Assembly (NCBI GenBank): GCA_027036775.1
Contig: JALWDS010000031.1
Span: 1 to 64,000 of the forward strand
DNA length: 64,000 nt
Direction of reading: 5' to 3'
Origin: Archaeoglobaceae archaeon
Lineage (GTDB): Archaea; Halobacteriota; Archaeoglobi; Archaeoglobales; Archaeoglobaceae
Part shown: piece after piece, positions 46,395 through 54,157 of the stretch
Position numbering within the stretch: the stretch's first letter is position 1
Layout of the letters: every line of letters starts with the position of its first letter
Translations under genes and position numbers: made by a program
The notes under the pieces: model-generated
What the model was told of the DNA's origin: nothing
The model's database searches: none
What the model saw: the letters and a program-made list of their open reading frames with translations, nothing else

Positions 46395-47154
46395 TCCCCT
46401 TCATCTCCCTCATGAACATCAGATGCTCCTCAAAACTCAAACTCCTGTAAAACCTTCCCATCTCGTATTGGAAACAGCACGGACTTGCCCTCAAGTCGTA
46501 TCCCAGAAATATGCAGGATAGAACTACCGCACAGGGTCTCGTCTGCTTCGGCGGGGTGTAAACCTTGATTCCGAACTCCTTACCCACCTCTTTGGCAACC
46601 TTGCAGGCCCTCTTGACGTCTTCCTTCGATAGGGGTTTTAACCTTTCGTTGTGCACGTAAAAAAGCTTGTGGAGAACTACATCTATCCCGTTCTCACCGG
46701 CAAACCTCACGATTTCCCTTATATCGTTCAGGTTCCAGGGTAGAATCGTTACGTCTATGAACGTTTCGATTCCCTCGTTTAGACGGACGAACCTCCTTAT
46801 ACTTTCAAAAACCTTCTCCTTACCCTTAACCGTGTATATTCCGAAGGCTATCGAGTCGAGATCGCTCTTCAAAAGTTCGTCCATCCTCTCCTCCAAAAGG
46901 GTTCCGTTTGTAATTAAACTCGTTTTAACCCCCTCTTTACTTGCAACGTTCACCATTTCGAAGAGTTGAGGATGTAGGAAGGGCTCACCCCAACCGTGGA
47001 ACGATACCTCTTTAAACTTGTCGAGGGGGATTTTCGAGAAGTTTTCGAGGGATAGGTATCCCACCTCCCTCGAACTCGTAGCTCTCATGCAGATCGGACA
47101 GCTCTGATTGCAGTCGTTCGTGACCTCCAACTGAAGGATTTTGGGCCTTATCAT
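46366..47154 (-). CDS. radical SAM protein with C-terminal cysteine motif
   Basis: A 262-residue enzyme. CNQSCPICM near residue 15 is the 4Fe-4S site, GWGEPFLHP the SAM-binding Gly region. Later cysteines (RPCAVVLSC, SPCCFQYEMG, CKRC at the end) look like a SPASM-type auxiliary cluster region. SPASM enzymes often modify peptides. Two micro-peptide genes lie 6 bases upstream on the same strand, so peptide modification is a testable idea. Confidence 0.83.
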   Translation of the reverse strand: MIRPKILQLEVTNDCNQSCPICMRATSSREVGYLSLENFSKIPLDKFKEVSFHGWGEPFLHPQLFEMVNVASKEGVKTSLITNGTLLEERMDELLKSDLDSIAFGIYTVKGKEKVFESIRRFVRLNEGIETFIDVTILPWNLNDIREIVRFAGENGIDVVLHKLFYVHNERLKPLSKEDVKRACKVAKEVGKEFGIKVYTPPKQTRPCAVVLSCIFLGYDLRASPCCFQYEMGRFYRSLSFEEHLMFMREMKGNEVCKRCPW

Positions 47155-47160
47155 AAAAAA

Positions 47161-47307
47161 TTAAAGGGATTTGGCAATTCTTGCAACTCTGTATCCGACG
47201 AAAGCCAAGATCGTAGCTATAGCCAAAATCTGGTTCAACAGCATGCTCGTAGCGAAGCTGAGAGAGCTAACCCCTCCCCCAATCGTTGCGGAAACTGGGG
47301 CACACAT
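47161..47307 (-). CDS. 48-residue hydrophobic peptide beginning MCAPVS (second of a pair)
   Basis: ATG 47307 to TAA, too short for the ORF track on this strand. It begins MCAPVSATIGGGVSSLSFAT, has one membrane helix around LLNQILAIATILAFVGY, and ends basic (RVARIAKSL). It shares the first six residues with the gene just upstream, one base away. The radical SAM gene starts 6 bases after its stop. Not a known family to me. Confidence 0.6.
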   Translation of the reverse strand: MCAPVSATIGGGVSSLSFATSMLLNQILAIATILAFVGYRVARIAKSL

Positions 47308-47308
47308 A

Positions 47309-47446
47309 TTACTCACCCCTCGCAAGTGCTCCCTTCAAAACCAAGGCGATTCCAGAGATTCCGGTTACCAGAGCCAAGACGAGGGCTGGTAGAATCCCTG
47401 CAAGGGACAACGTTGGTGCCATCGACACGGACACTGGGGCACACAT
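47309..47446 (-). CDS. 45-residue hydrophobic peptide beginning MCAPVS (first of a pair)
   Basis: ATG 47446 to TAA. It begins MCAPVSVSMAPTLSLAG, continues as one hydrophobic helix (ALVLALVTGISGIALVL) and ends KGALARGE. A strong TATA-like TTTTATATAC lies about 25-30 bases upstream, making it the first gene of the operon that continues with the second peptide, the radical SAM enzyme, the small membrane protein and cbiMQO. Confidence 0.6.
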   Translation of the reverse strand: MCAPVSVSMAPTLSLAGILPALVLALVTGISGIALVLKGALARGE

Positions 47447-47507
47447 AACTTTGAGTTTGCTACATTGTATATAAAATTTGCGGAAGTTTTGGTAATATTT
47501 AGTTACT

Positions 47508-47600
47508 TTTTAGTATTATTGTAAGAAATGAAATTACTAATAGATTTTTTAGTATTAAAAATCGATGAAATTTTAGGTAAAGTAACTTTAAGTATTAAAA
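47508..47600. promoter_or_regulatory. three direct repeats at about 40-bp spacing upstream of the MCAPVS operon
   Basis: AGTATTA occurs at 47512, 47551 and 47591, each preceded by a T-rich run (TTTTT, TTTTTT, CTTTA). The 39- and 40-base spacing puts the copies on the same face of DNA. The middle copy sits in a near-palindrome GATTTTTTAGTATTAAAAATC-like element. They lie upstream of the TATA of the peptide operon and downstream of the FmdE-domain gene, so they are candidate operator sites. The rest of 47447-47618 is AT-rich with no gene. Confidence 0.5.
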
Positions 47601-47618
47601 AAATAAGATAATCTCGCT

Positions 47619-48746
47619 TTATTTGTTACGATATAACTTTCTCTTCAGAACGACTGCCATTGCGATACCAACCACCGCAACTTCTATGGATGTTGGTAGC
47701 TTCTTATTCTCTTTAGTTTCTGCATTTTCCGTTTCTATCAGTCTTAGTTCTACTAAGGGATTAACGCCAGCGGTGTTGAGCTTGTTCAAGGTTTTTGAGT
47801 CAATTTCAAACTCCTTAACCTTACTTACAAACGTCTCTGGTTTGTCCAAGTAGTTCATCATGAACAGATCAAGCTTAAGCCTTGCAAGCCACCAGTGGTA
47901 GGTGTTAAACTTCTTAAAATCACTCCTGTTAACTCCAGCCATCTCACATGCCTTGTTCCAATCGAACGTTAGTATGACAGCCCTTCCTTTTCCTGCACTT
48001 CTGTTCCAAGCTACGTATATTCCGGCGATGTTTTTGTATTCCTTAGGTAGTAGATCGATTTGATCCTCGCTGAGAGCCTTTGCATACATCCGCCTCTTTC
48101 CAACCGTCGAATCAAAGAGAACTTGGAAGCAATCGTCCTTGCACCACGGTGGAACTGCAAGAATTTGATAGTATTCTCCTCTTTTAAGTGGTAGCTCCTT
48201 TTCAAGGAACTTTACGATTAAGTAACCAGAAACCAATCCAGGACATATGTGGTTGTGAAATTCCGCACATCTCAGGAGATCGTAGGGACAACCTTTAGCC
48301 CAGACATTTGCAATCGTTATTATCGAAAACTCGTTACCGTCGAAAACTTTCCTTCTCATCTTTTTATCCCAATCCTCTGGGTTTGACATGAGCCTATTTG
48401 CCTCTATATTCTCCTTAGAAGTCCTGACAATCCTACCGTCTTTAACTTCAACGTACATGCAATCACCAGTTGTCCTGTTGAAGAACGCAAACCAGAGGGG
48501 CTTGTAATACGGGCTGTGCACGAAAACTATGTTTTTGTCAAATTTAACGCCCGATTTTTCGAAAAACTCGTTCATGTAAACTTCGGAACCCTTAGAGTAA
48601 CCCAAGTTCGTCATCACCAGAACATCCGTGTTACCCTTGTAGTAACCGACTTCCTTAGCCTTTTCAAGCACATCATCTATAACACTTGCAGATGCCTGTC
48701 CCATCATTAGTAAGAAAATAAATAATACAAAAACGAACTTCTTCAT
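47619..48746 (-). CDS. secreted, membrane-anchored FmdE-domain protein
   Basis: A 375-residue protein. Residues 1-20 are a signal peptide (VFVLFIFLLMMGQASA). The FmdE core is RCAEFHNHICPGLVSGYLIVKF, with CKDDCF later; these His/Cys residues would bind metal. The C-terminus has a helix and basic anchor (VAVVGIAMAVVLKRKLYRNK). FmdE domains were named from formylmethanofuran dehydrogenase, but secreted versions are not part of that enzyme. Close to the Ni/Co importer, so metal or metallocofactor capture outside the cell is a reasonable guess. Confidence 0.8.
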   Translation of the reverse strand: MKKFVFVLFIFLLMMGQASASVIDDVLEKAKEVGYYKGNTDVLVMTNLGYSKGSEVYMNEFFEKSGVKFDKNIVFVHSPYYKPLWFAFFNRTTGDCMYVEVKDGRIVRTSKENIEANRLMSNPEDWDKKMRRKVFDGNEFSIITIANVWAKGCPYDLLRCAEFHNHICPGLVSGYLIVKFLEKELPLKRGEYYQILAVPPWCKDDCFQVLFDSTVGKRRMYAKALSEDQIDLLPKEYKNIAGIYVAWNRSAGKGRAVILTFDWNKACEMAGVNRSDFKKFNTYHWWLARLKLDLFMMNYLDKPETFVSKVKEFEIDSKTLNKLNTAGVNPLVELRLIETENAETKENKKLPTSIEVAVVGIAMAVVLKRKLYRNK

Positions 48747-48827
48747 AATCTTAATTGCAAATATAGTATAATTATAATTTAAGAATTACTCTATTTTAGG
48801 TAACACCAAAAATAGAATAAAAATAAA

Positions 48828-50177
48828 TCAGTGAGACAGTATCCAAACGACCTTCGGCATCTCTATTTCCTGTTTGTTCTTCAACTTCTCGATCATGTCA
48901 TCGACCAATCCGCCGATGAACTCCTTCCATCCCTTGAGGTTGGGATCGCCGTTCAAATCTTTCCTGAGATTTTCGGCATACTTCAACGCCGAATCGAAGT
49001 CACCCATCTGCGAGTATATGCTCGCAAGAGATAGGTGTGCCAGTATGTAGTAGTTCCTGTGTGCGACCTCCCTCTTCGTCTGTTTCGGATGTTCGACTAT
49101 CCACTTGAGGTCCGATAAAGACTTGTTCAAGTAATCCGTGTTGCTGGTGTATTTGTAGAGCATGTAATACGCTAAGGCCCTCTCATACATAGATGTCGGA
49201 ACTGTTACCGCATCCTCTGGATTCTTCATCGCCTCGTTGCAACTCTTGATATCGTCCATGAGATACTTCACCGCTTTATCCTTGTCTCCCTTTTCGTAGC
49301 TAACCATGGCGAGGATTCTGTATGCCTCACCCAAGTATGCGGACTCTGGGAATCTCTCTATTATCGCCTTGGCATACTGGATCGCTTCATCCTTCTTACC
49401 CAGCAGATATGCGGATATCATTGCGGGAGCCAATCCCAAGTCGGAATCCCATCCATACTTCTTTGCGTGCTCCAGATACTGCTGTGAAACCTTGTAAGCT
49501 GAGTCAACCTTACCAAGCTCAAGCTCAACCCAAGCGAGGTGTTCGTATGCCGTATCTATTCCCGGATCGGGATAGACGTCTATAGCCTTCTTGTAATACT
49601 CCTCAGCCTTCTCGACTTCGGCCATCGCCAAATAAGTCCTCGCCAAGTTCGTGTAGAGAGCGGAAACACCCTCCTTACCCAGGAACTTCTCAACCTCGTT
49701 AACGTGCTTCAGAGCGTAGAGGTAGTGTGGCAGAACGAACTTCTCTCTGTTCACGTAACCGCAGTAGTAGAGAAAGTTTACGTCACCCAAAGCTTGTTCA
49801 GCTATGGCTTTGTATTCTGGGAACTTCTCCTCAAGCTCCTTCAAGTATTTTACCGCCTTTTCATACTTCTCCTGCATCTCGGGATGTCCGGCTTGAGTGA
49901 AGGTTTGTCCCGGCAGTTTGTAGTATCTGTGGAACTGGTCCTCGTTTCCGTAAGCCAAGGCCAAGTCGTAGTAAACTATCGGGTTGTTCGGGTCTATCTC
50001 CATCGCCTTTTTGAAATACTCTACGGCCTTGTCGTAGTCTCCGTTATCCATCGCCTTGACACCCTTCTGAATGTAGTCATACACCAACCTCTCTTTGTTC
50101 CACGTATCGTATGCGTATGCTCCAGATATAGCACAAACTATTAAGAGTATAACTCCAACGGCAATATACTTCTTCAT
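48828..50177 (-). CDS. membrane-anchored TPR-repeat protein
   Basis: About 449 residues from ATG 50177 (MKKYIAVGVILLIVC); the track start at 50285 lies in the divergent pyrD. One N-terminal membrane segment or signal is followed by many TPR units (AMDNGDYDKAVEYFKKAMEI, NLARTYLAMAEVEKAEEYYK and others). Probably outside the membrane, acting as a scaffold. The 81 bases before the FmdE gene are AT-rich and may hold the promoter of that gene. Confidence 0.8.
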   Translation of the reverse strand: MKKYIAVGVILLIVCAISGAYAYDTWNKERLVYDYIQKGVKAMDNGDYDKAVEYFKKAMEIDPNNPIVYYDLALAYGNEDQFHRYYKLPGQTFTQAGHPEMQEKYEKAVKYLKELEEKFPEYKAIAEQALGDVNFLYYCGYVNREKFVLPHYLYALKHVNEVEKFLGKEGVSALYTNLARTYLAMAEVEKAEEYYKKAIDVYPDPGIDTAYEHLAWVELELGKVDSAYKVSQQYLEHAKKYGWDSDLGLAPAMISAYLLGKKDEAIQYAKAIIERFPESAYLGEAYRILAMVSYEKGDKDKAVKYLMDDIKSCNEAMKNPEDAVTVPTSMYERALAYYMLYKYTSNTDYLNKSLSDLKWIVEHPKQTKREVAHRNYYILAHLSLASIYSQMGDFDSALKYAENLRKDLNGDPNLKGWKEFIGGLVDDMIEKLKNKQEIEMPKVVWILSH

Positions 50178-50250
50178 AAGATTTTGGCCATCGATATGAT
50201 ACTTAAACGTTGCGGTAACCGTTAATACTCGAGGTGCGAAGAAGTTGAAG

Positions 50251-51126
50251 ATGGAGGTTGGTCGTTTGAATTTGAAAAATCCCATAATGTTGGCGAGCGG
50301 AATCTTGGGCTCTCACGTCGGATCTCTGAACAGGATAGCGAAACAGGCTGGAGCGGTCGTGACAAAGTCCGTCGGATTGGAGGGGAGGGAGGGATACAAG
50401 AACCCTTGCATAGTCACTTGGGAGTGCGGAATCTTAAATGCGGTTGGTTTGTCTTCGCCTCCAGCTAAGGATTTCGCAAGAGAGCTCAGAAGTTTTAACA
50501 AGACTTGTCCGCTTATAGTGAGTCTGTTCGGATCGAATCCAGAGGAGTTCGTCGAATTGGTTAAGATCTTCGATTTTGCCGACGGATTCGAGTTGAATCT
50601 GAGCTGTCCCCATGCGAAGGGATTGGGTTTGGAAGTAGGTAGGGACTTCGATTTGGTTTACGAGATAATCAGGAAGGTCAAGGGTAAGACAAACAAACCA
50701 GTCTTTGCAAAGGTTTCCGCAAATTTGGATTACGTGGAGTTGGCGAAGGTTTGCGAATCCGCCAAAGCGGATGGAATAGTGGCCATAAACACCGTTAGAG
50801 GAATGGCCATAGACATAGTTAGCAAAAGACCCGTTTTGAGCAACGTGAGCGGTGGTGTCAGTGGGAAGGCTATAAAGCCCATAGCTCTGAAGTGCGTTTG
50901 GGACATCTACGAGGAGGTTAACATTCCAGTGATAGGTTGCGGTGGTATTTCGAACTGGAAAGACGTCGTAGAATTCGCTTTGGCTGGAGCGAAAGCGGTT
51001 CAGGTAGGCTCAGCTTTCTACCACAGCTACGACGTTATAGGTAACATTCTCGAGGGTTTGAACTCCTACTTGAGGATAAACGGTTTGAGATTTGAGGATC
51101 TGGTTGGTCTGGCACATCGACGATAA
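50251..51126 (+). CDS. pyrD: dihydroorotate dehydrogenase, catalytic subunit (class 1B-like)
   Basis: FMN enzyme oxidising dihydroorotate to orotate. About 291 residues. Seen are NPIMLASGILG, FELNLSCPHAKGLG with the active-site Cys of class 1B, FAKVSANLDY, AINTVRGMAID, and PVIGCGGISNWKDVVEFALAGAKAVQVGS. I use ATG 50251, about 26 bases after a TATA-like GTTAATACTC; the track starts at TTG 50245. A PyrK partner is not in the window. Confidence 0.92.
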   Translation: MEVGRLNLKNPIMLASGILGSHVGSLNRIAKQAGAVVTKSVGLEGREGYKNPCIVTWECGILNAVGLSSPPAKDFARELRSFNKTCPLIVSLFGSNPEEFVELVKIFDFADGFELNLSCPHAKGLGLEVGRDFDLVYEIIRKVKGKTNKPVFAKVSANLDYVELAKVCESAKADGIVAINTVRGMAIDIVSKRPVLSNVSGGVSGKAIKPIALKCVWDIYEEVNIPVIGCGGISNWKDVVEFALAGAKAVQVGSAFYHSYDVIGNILEGLNSYLRINGLRFEDLVGLAHRR

Positions 51127-51166
51127 TCGAACAAACCTTTTTAAACAGACGTATCAACTTAAGCCC

Positions 51167-51556
51167 ATGTGCATATTCTGCAAGATCGCGAGAAGGGAGG
51201 AGAGAGCTTACGTAATCTACGAAAACGAAAAAGCTATGGCTTTTCTCGACATAAACCCTCTAAGCAAGGGTCACACTCTCGTGATTCCGAAGGAGCACTA
51301 CGAGAACGTTTTGGAAGTTCCGAGCGATGTTATTAAAGACGTTTTCGAGGCCATCAAGGTTGTCTGCGAAAAGCTCAGGGTTTTCAATCCCGACGGATTC
51401 AACGTGGTTAGCAACGTGGGCAAACAGGCGGGTCAGGTGATAATGCACGCACACATCCACGTTATTCCGAGGTATAGGGATGAGGGTGAAAACCCGATAA
51501 AGTTTGGAAAGCCGATCGAAATAGACTTGGAAGAGGTTTACAAGGCTCTCGTATGA
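51167..51556 (+). CDS. HIT family hydrolase
   Basis: About 129 residues from ATG 51167 (MCIFCKIARREE), with a TATA-like CTTTTTAAAC about 25 bases upstream. The histidine triad is HAHIHVIPR near the C-terminus, and CIFCKI may bind zinc. HIT proteins hydrolyse nucleotide phosphoramidates or similar bonds. It overlaps coaBC by 4 bases. Confidence 0.92.
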   Translation: MCIFCKIARREERAYVIYENEKAMAFLDINPLSKGHTLVIPKEHYENVLEVPSDVIKDVFEAIKVVCEKLRVFNPDGFNVVSNVGKQAGQVIMHAHIHVIPRYRDEGENPIKFGKPIEIDLEEVYKALV

Positions 51557-52695
51557 GGGAGATAGTCTTAGGCGTAACTGGAAGCGTATCCGCAATCGAG
51601 TCCTTCAGAATAGCGAGGGAGTTGAAGAGGAGAGGTTTCAGGGTTACCGCCGTTCTAACGGAGAACGCAAAGAGGTTCGTCACCTTGGACTCGATGAGGT
51701 TCGCATGCGACGAGGTGATAACGGATTTCGATAAAGCTTACCACGTCGAAAAGCTTGGATTCAACGGAAGTGCGGATATACTTTTAATAGCACCCTGCAC
51801 CGCAAACACCCTATCTAAGATCGCCAACGGGATAGCGGACACCAACGTGACTCTGATGGCTCTAACTGCTTTGGGTAGCGGTAAGAAAATTCTGATCTCT
51901 CCGGCGATGAATCTGGCGTTGTATAATGCGGTTGAGGACAAGATCGAAGTTCTCAGAGAGATGGGAATCGAGGTAATAGAACCGAGGTTTGAAGGACTGA
52001 AGGCGAAGATGGATGTCGAAAAAATTCTCCTACACGTTGAAAGGGCTTTAGGTGGTAACGAGTTCGAGGGTAAGAGGGTTGTCGTTACCTCCGGCCCCAC
52101 GTTCGAGTTCATCGATCCGATAAGGTTCATAAGCAACAGAAGCTCTGGTAGGATGGGTAACGAGTTGGCTTTGGAGTTCTGGAGGAGAAAGGCCAACGTG
52201 GTTCTAATTTCATCAAAACCAATCGATATGAACTTGCCAAACTTCAAGATAGTTAGGGTTTTATCTGTGAAGGACATGCTCGATGCGGTTTTGAGGGAGA
52301 TGGAAAACTGCGACCTCTTCGTCTGTGCGTCCGCCCCTTCCGATTTCGTGGTTGATAAAATGGATTCGAAAATAAAAACTACCGAAGAGCTTACTTTAAA
52401 GCTCAAACAGGCTCCCAAGATAATAAAGGAGGTAAGGAAGGTTTACGATGGGCACGTAATTGGTTTCAAAGCGGAAACTGGTTTGAGCGACGACGAGCTC
52501 GTTAGGGTTGCAAAGGATAAGATGGAGGAGGACAAACTCGAGATGGTCGTAGCAAACGACGTTAAGGAGAGAGGTATGGGAACTTTAGATACGAGAGTTG
52601 TGGTGGTTACACCAAGAAGGGTTGAGTGGATTTGCGGTTTGAAGAGGGACGTTGCGAGGAGGATCGTGGATATATACGTTGAGGAGTATGGGTGA
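51553..52695 (+). CDS. coaBC: phosphopantothenoylcysteine decarboxylase / synthase CoaBC
   Basis: Bifunctional CoA enzyme, 380 residues. The N-terminal flavin decarboxylase has GVTGSVSAIES, APCTANTLSKIANGIADT and the SPAMN loop. The C-terminal synthase begins at GKRVVVTSGPTFE and has FISNRSSGRMG. It starts within the HIT stop. Pantoate kinase, also of CoA synthesis, is 0.6 kb downstream. The stop abuts the D box of a C/D sRNA on the other strand. Confidence 0.95.
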   Translation: MREIVLGVTGSVSAIESFRIARELKRRGFRVTAVLTENAKRFVTLDSMRFACDEVITDFDKAYHVEKLGFNGSADILLIAPCTANTLSKIANGIADTNVTLMALTALGSGKKILISPAMNLALYNAVEDKIEVLREMGIEVIEPRFEGLKAKMDVEKILLHVERALGGNEFEGKRVVVTSGPTFEFIDPIRFISNRSSGRMGNELALEFWRRKANVVLISSKPIDMNLPNFKIVRVLSVKDMLDAVLREMENCDLFVCASAPSDFVVDKMDSKIKTTEELTLKLKQAPKIIKEVRKVYDGHVIGFKAETGLSDDELVRVAKDKMEEDKLEMVVANDVKERGMGTLDTRVVVVTPRRVEWICGLKRDVARRIVDIYVEEYG

Positions 52696-52747
52696 TCAGA
52701 ATTGGATTCTCTCATCACCGATCAGGCGCGGGCTACGTCATCACGCT
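52694..52747 (-). ncRNA. C/D box sRNA guiding rRNA 2'-O-methylation
   Basis: On the minus strand: box C GTGATGA (52738-52744), 12-nt guide CGTAGCCCGCGC, box D' CTGA (52722-52725), 3-nt spacer, box C' GTGATGA (52712-52718), 12-nt guide GAGAATCCAATT, box D CTGA (52696-52699). Both guides are exactly 12 nt, the archaeal norm. A TATA-like GGTATAAATAC (52764-52774) is about 25 bases upstream of the 5' end. From memory of archaeal 16S rRNA, the first guide fits CGCGGGCUAC (before AAUGG) and the second AAUUGGAUUC (before AACGCC). Ends are estimated. Confidence 0.85.
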
Positions 52748-52814
52748 TTAAGGTGGACTCGAAGTATTTATACCTTTTCGGTGGGTTTTTAAGTTGGTTT
52801 AAGCTACGGAGAAC

Positions 52815-53351
52815 ATGCTGAGCGAGAGGGCCCTTAAAGTTGTGAGCGACTTCGTCCTAAGGAAGGTTCCGGAAGGAAAGTTTAAGGTGAGGTTCTCATG
52901 TGCATGCTCAAAAAGGCTCGACGTTAGGAGTTTGGAGGAGCTCGTTGAAATTCTAAACGACGTCTTCGAAAACTTCGGTAACGTCATAGAGGATTGGGAG
53001 GTGGAGATGATAGAACAATGGCTCAAACCCTACGGCGTTGTGATCGAAAAGAAAGAAGGTTACAGGGCGAAGATTTTGAGGAGCGGATACGAGGACAAGG
53101 TAGAAGAGGTTTTTGACTACTACTCGTGCGGGATGAAAGAGGGAGCTTTGATTTTAGCCAAATCCGTTCTCGATTCCATTGCGAGGGATAGGGGTTTCAA
53201 GAACTTCAAGGATTTGCCGAAGGGAAAGCTCAACGACATCTTAAACAAGTTTTACGATCTGCTCGGCGAAGATTTGAGCGAAGAGGAGAAGGTTTTCGTT
53301 CTCAAAACCTTTAAAAACGTAGTTGATCTATGTTCGTCTCCTCAAGCGTAA
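52815..53351 (+). CDS. unknown protein between coaBC and pantoate kinase
   Basis: A 178-residue charged, mostly helical protein beginning MLSERALKVVSDFVLRK. RFSCACSKR near residue 30 has two cysteines that could bind metal. The second half (YSCGMKEGALILAKSVLDS and on) is helical. A TATA-like GTTTTTAAG lies about 27 bases before the ATG. It overlaps the pantoate kinase start by 22 bases. I do not recognise the family. Confidence 0.7.
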   Translation: MLSERALKVVSDFVLRKVPEGKFKVRFSCACSKRLDVRSLEELVEILNDVFENFGNVIEDWEVEMIEQWLKPYGVVIEKKEGYRAKILRSGYEDKVEEVFDYYSCGMKEGALILAKSVLDSIARDRGFKNFKDLPKGKLNDILNKFYDLLGEDLSEEEKVFVLKTFKNVVDLCSSPQA

Positions 53352-54130
53352 CGTGTTTTTTCGCACCGAAGACGGGTAAGCCGGAGAGATCTGGATCGTT
53401 AGGTATTAGCTTTACGATAGAGAAGGGAGTTTTAGTCAGATTGAAGGACGAAGGGATAACGTTCAACGGTAGAGATGTAGAGCTTCCAACGTTGGAATAC
53501 GTGTTGGAGAGGTTCAACTACGAGGGGGGAGTTGAAATACGAAGCGACCTACCTCTGGGTTGCGGTTTCGGTTTGAGCGGTGCGATTGCCCTTGCTACGT
53601 CCCTTGAGCTGAACGACCTTCTCGGACTGAACATGCCCCTCTTCAAGGTTGCGGACATAGCCCACGAGGCTGAAGTTTTAAACGGGACTGGCTTGGGCGA
53701 CGTGACAACCCAGTGTTACGGTGGGTTCGTCGTCAGGTTTTCAACGTCAAAACCTTCCGCATGCAAGGTTGACAGATTCCTCTGGGAGGTAGAAGTAGAC
53801 TTCCTCGTCATGGGTGGTATCAAAACCGAAGATATCGTAAGGGGGAACGTCAAAGAGATCTACGAGATCGGAAGGAAATGTTTAAAGGAATTCCTGAGAA
53901 AACCGTCCCTCGAAAACCTCTTCAGAGTTTCGAAAGATTTTTCCTTAAAAACTGGATTGGCGGACGATGAGGTAATCGACGCCATAGAGGCGGTTGAGAG
54001 TTGTGGGGGTTTGGCGAGCATGATAATGCTTGGAAGGGGGGTTTTCGCATACGGGGGTGAAGTCCTCAAGGAGCTTAGGGGGAGATACTTCAAGTCTAAG
54101 GTTTCGCTGTGCGGTATAAGAAAAACTTAA
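53330..54130 (+). CDS. pantoate kinase (archaeal GHMP kinase)
   Basis: GHMP kinase phosphorylating pantoate in archaeal CoA synthesis (COG1829). Seen are the start VSSSVTCFFAPKTG, the ATP loop LPLGCGFGLSGAIALATSL near residue 70, and NGTGLGDVTTQCYGG. 266 residues is usual. Together with coaBC and possibly mfnA this gives several CoA steps in the window. Confidence 0.9.
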   Translation: MFVSSSVTCFFAPKTGKPERSGSLGISFTIEKGVLVRLKDEGITFNGRDVELPTLEYVLERFNYEGGVEIRSDLPLGCGFGLSGAIALATSLELNDLLGLNMPLFKVADIAHEAEVLNGTGLGDVTTQCYGGFVVRFSTSKPSACKVDRFLWEVEVDFLVMGGIKTEDIVRGNVKEIYEIGRKCLKEFLRKPSLENLFRVSKDFSLKTGLADDEVIDAIEAVESCGGLASMIMLGRGVFAYGGEVLKELRGRYFKSKVSLCGIRKT

Positions 54131-54157
54131 TAACGTGTCGAAGAGTATTCGATTCAA

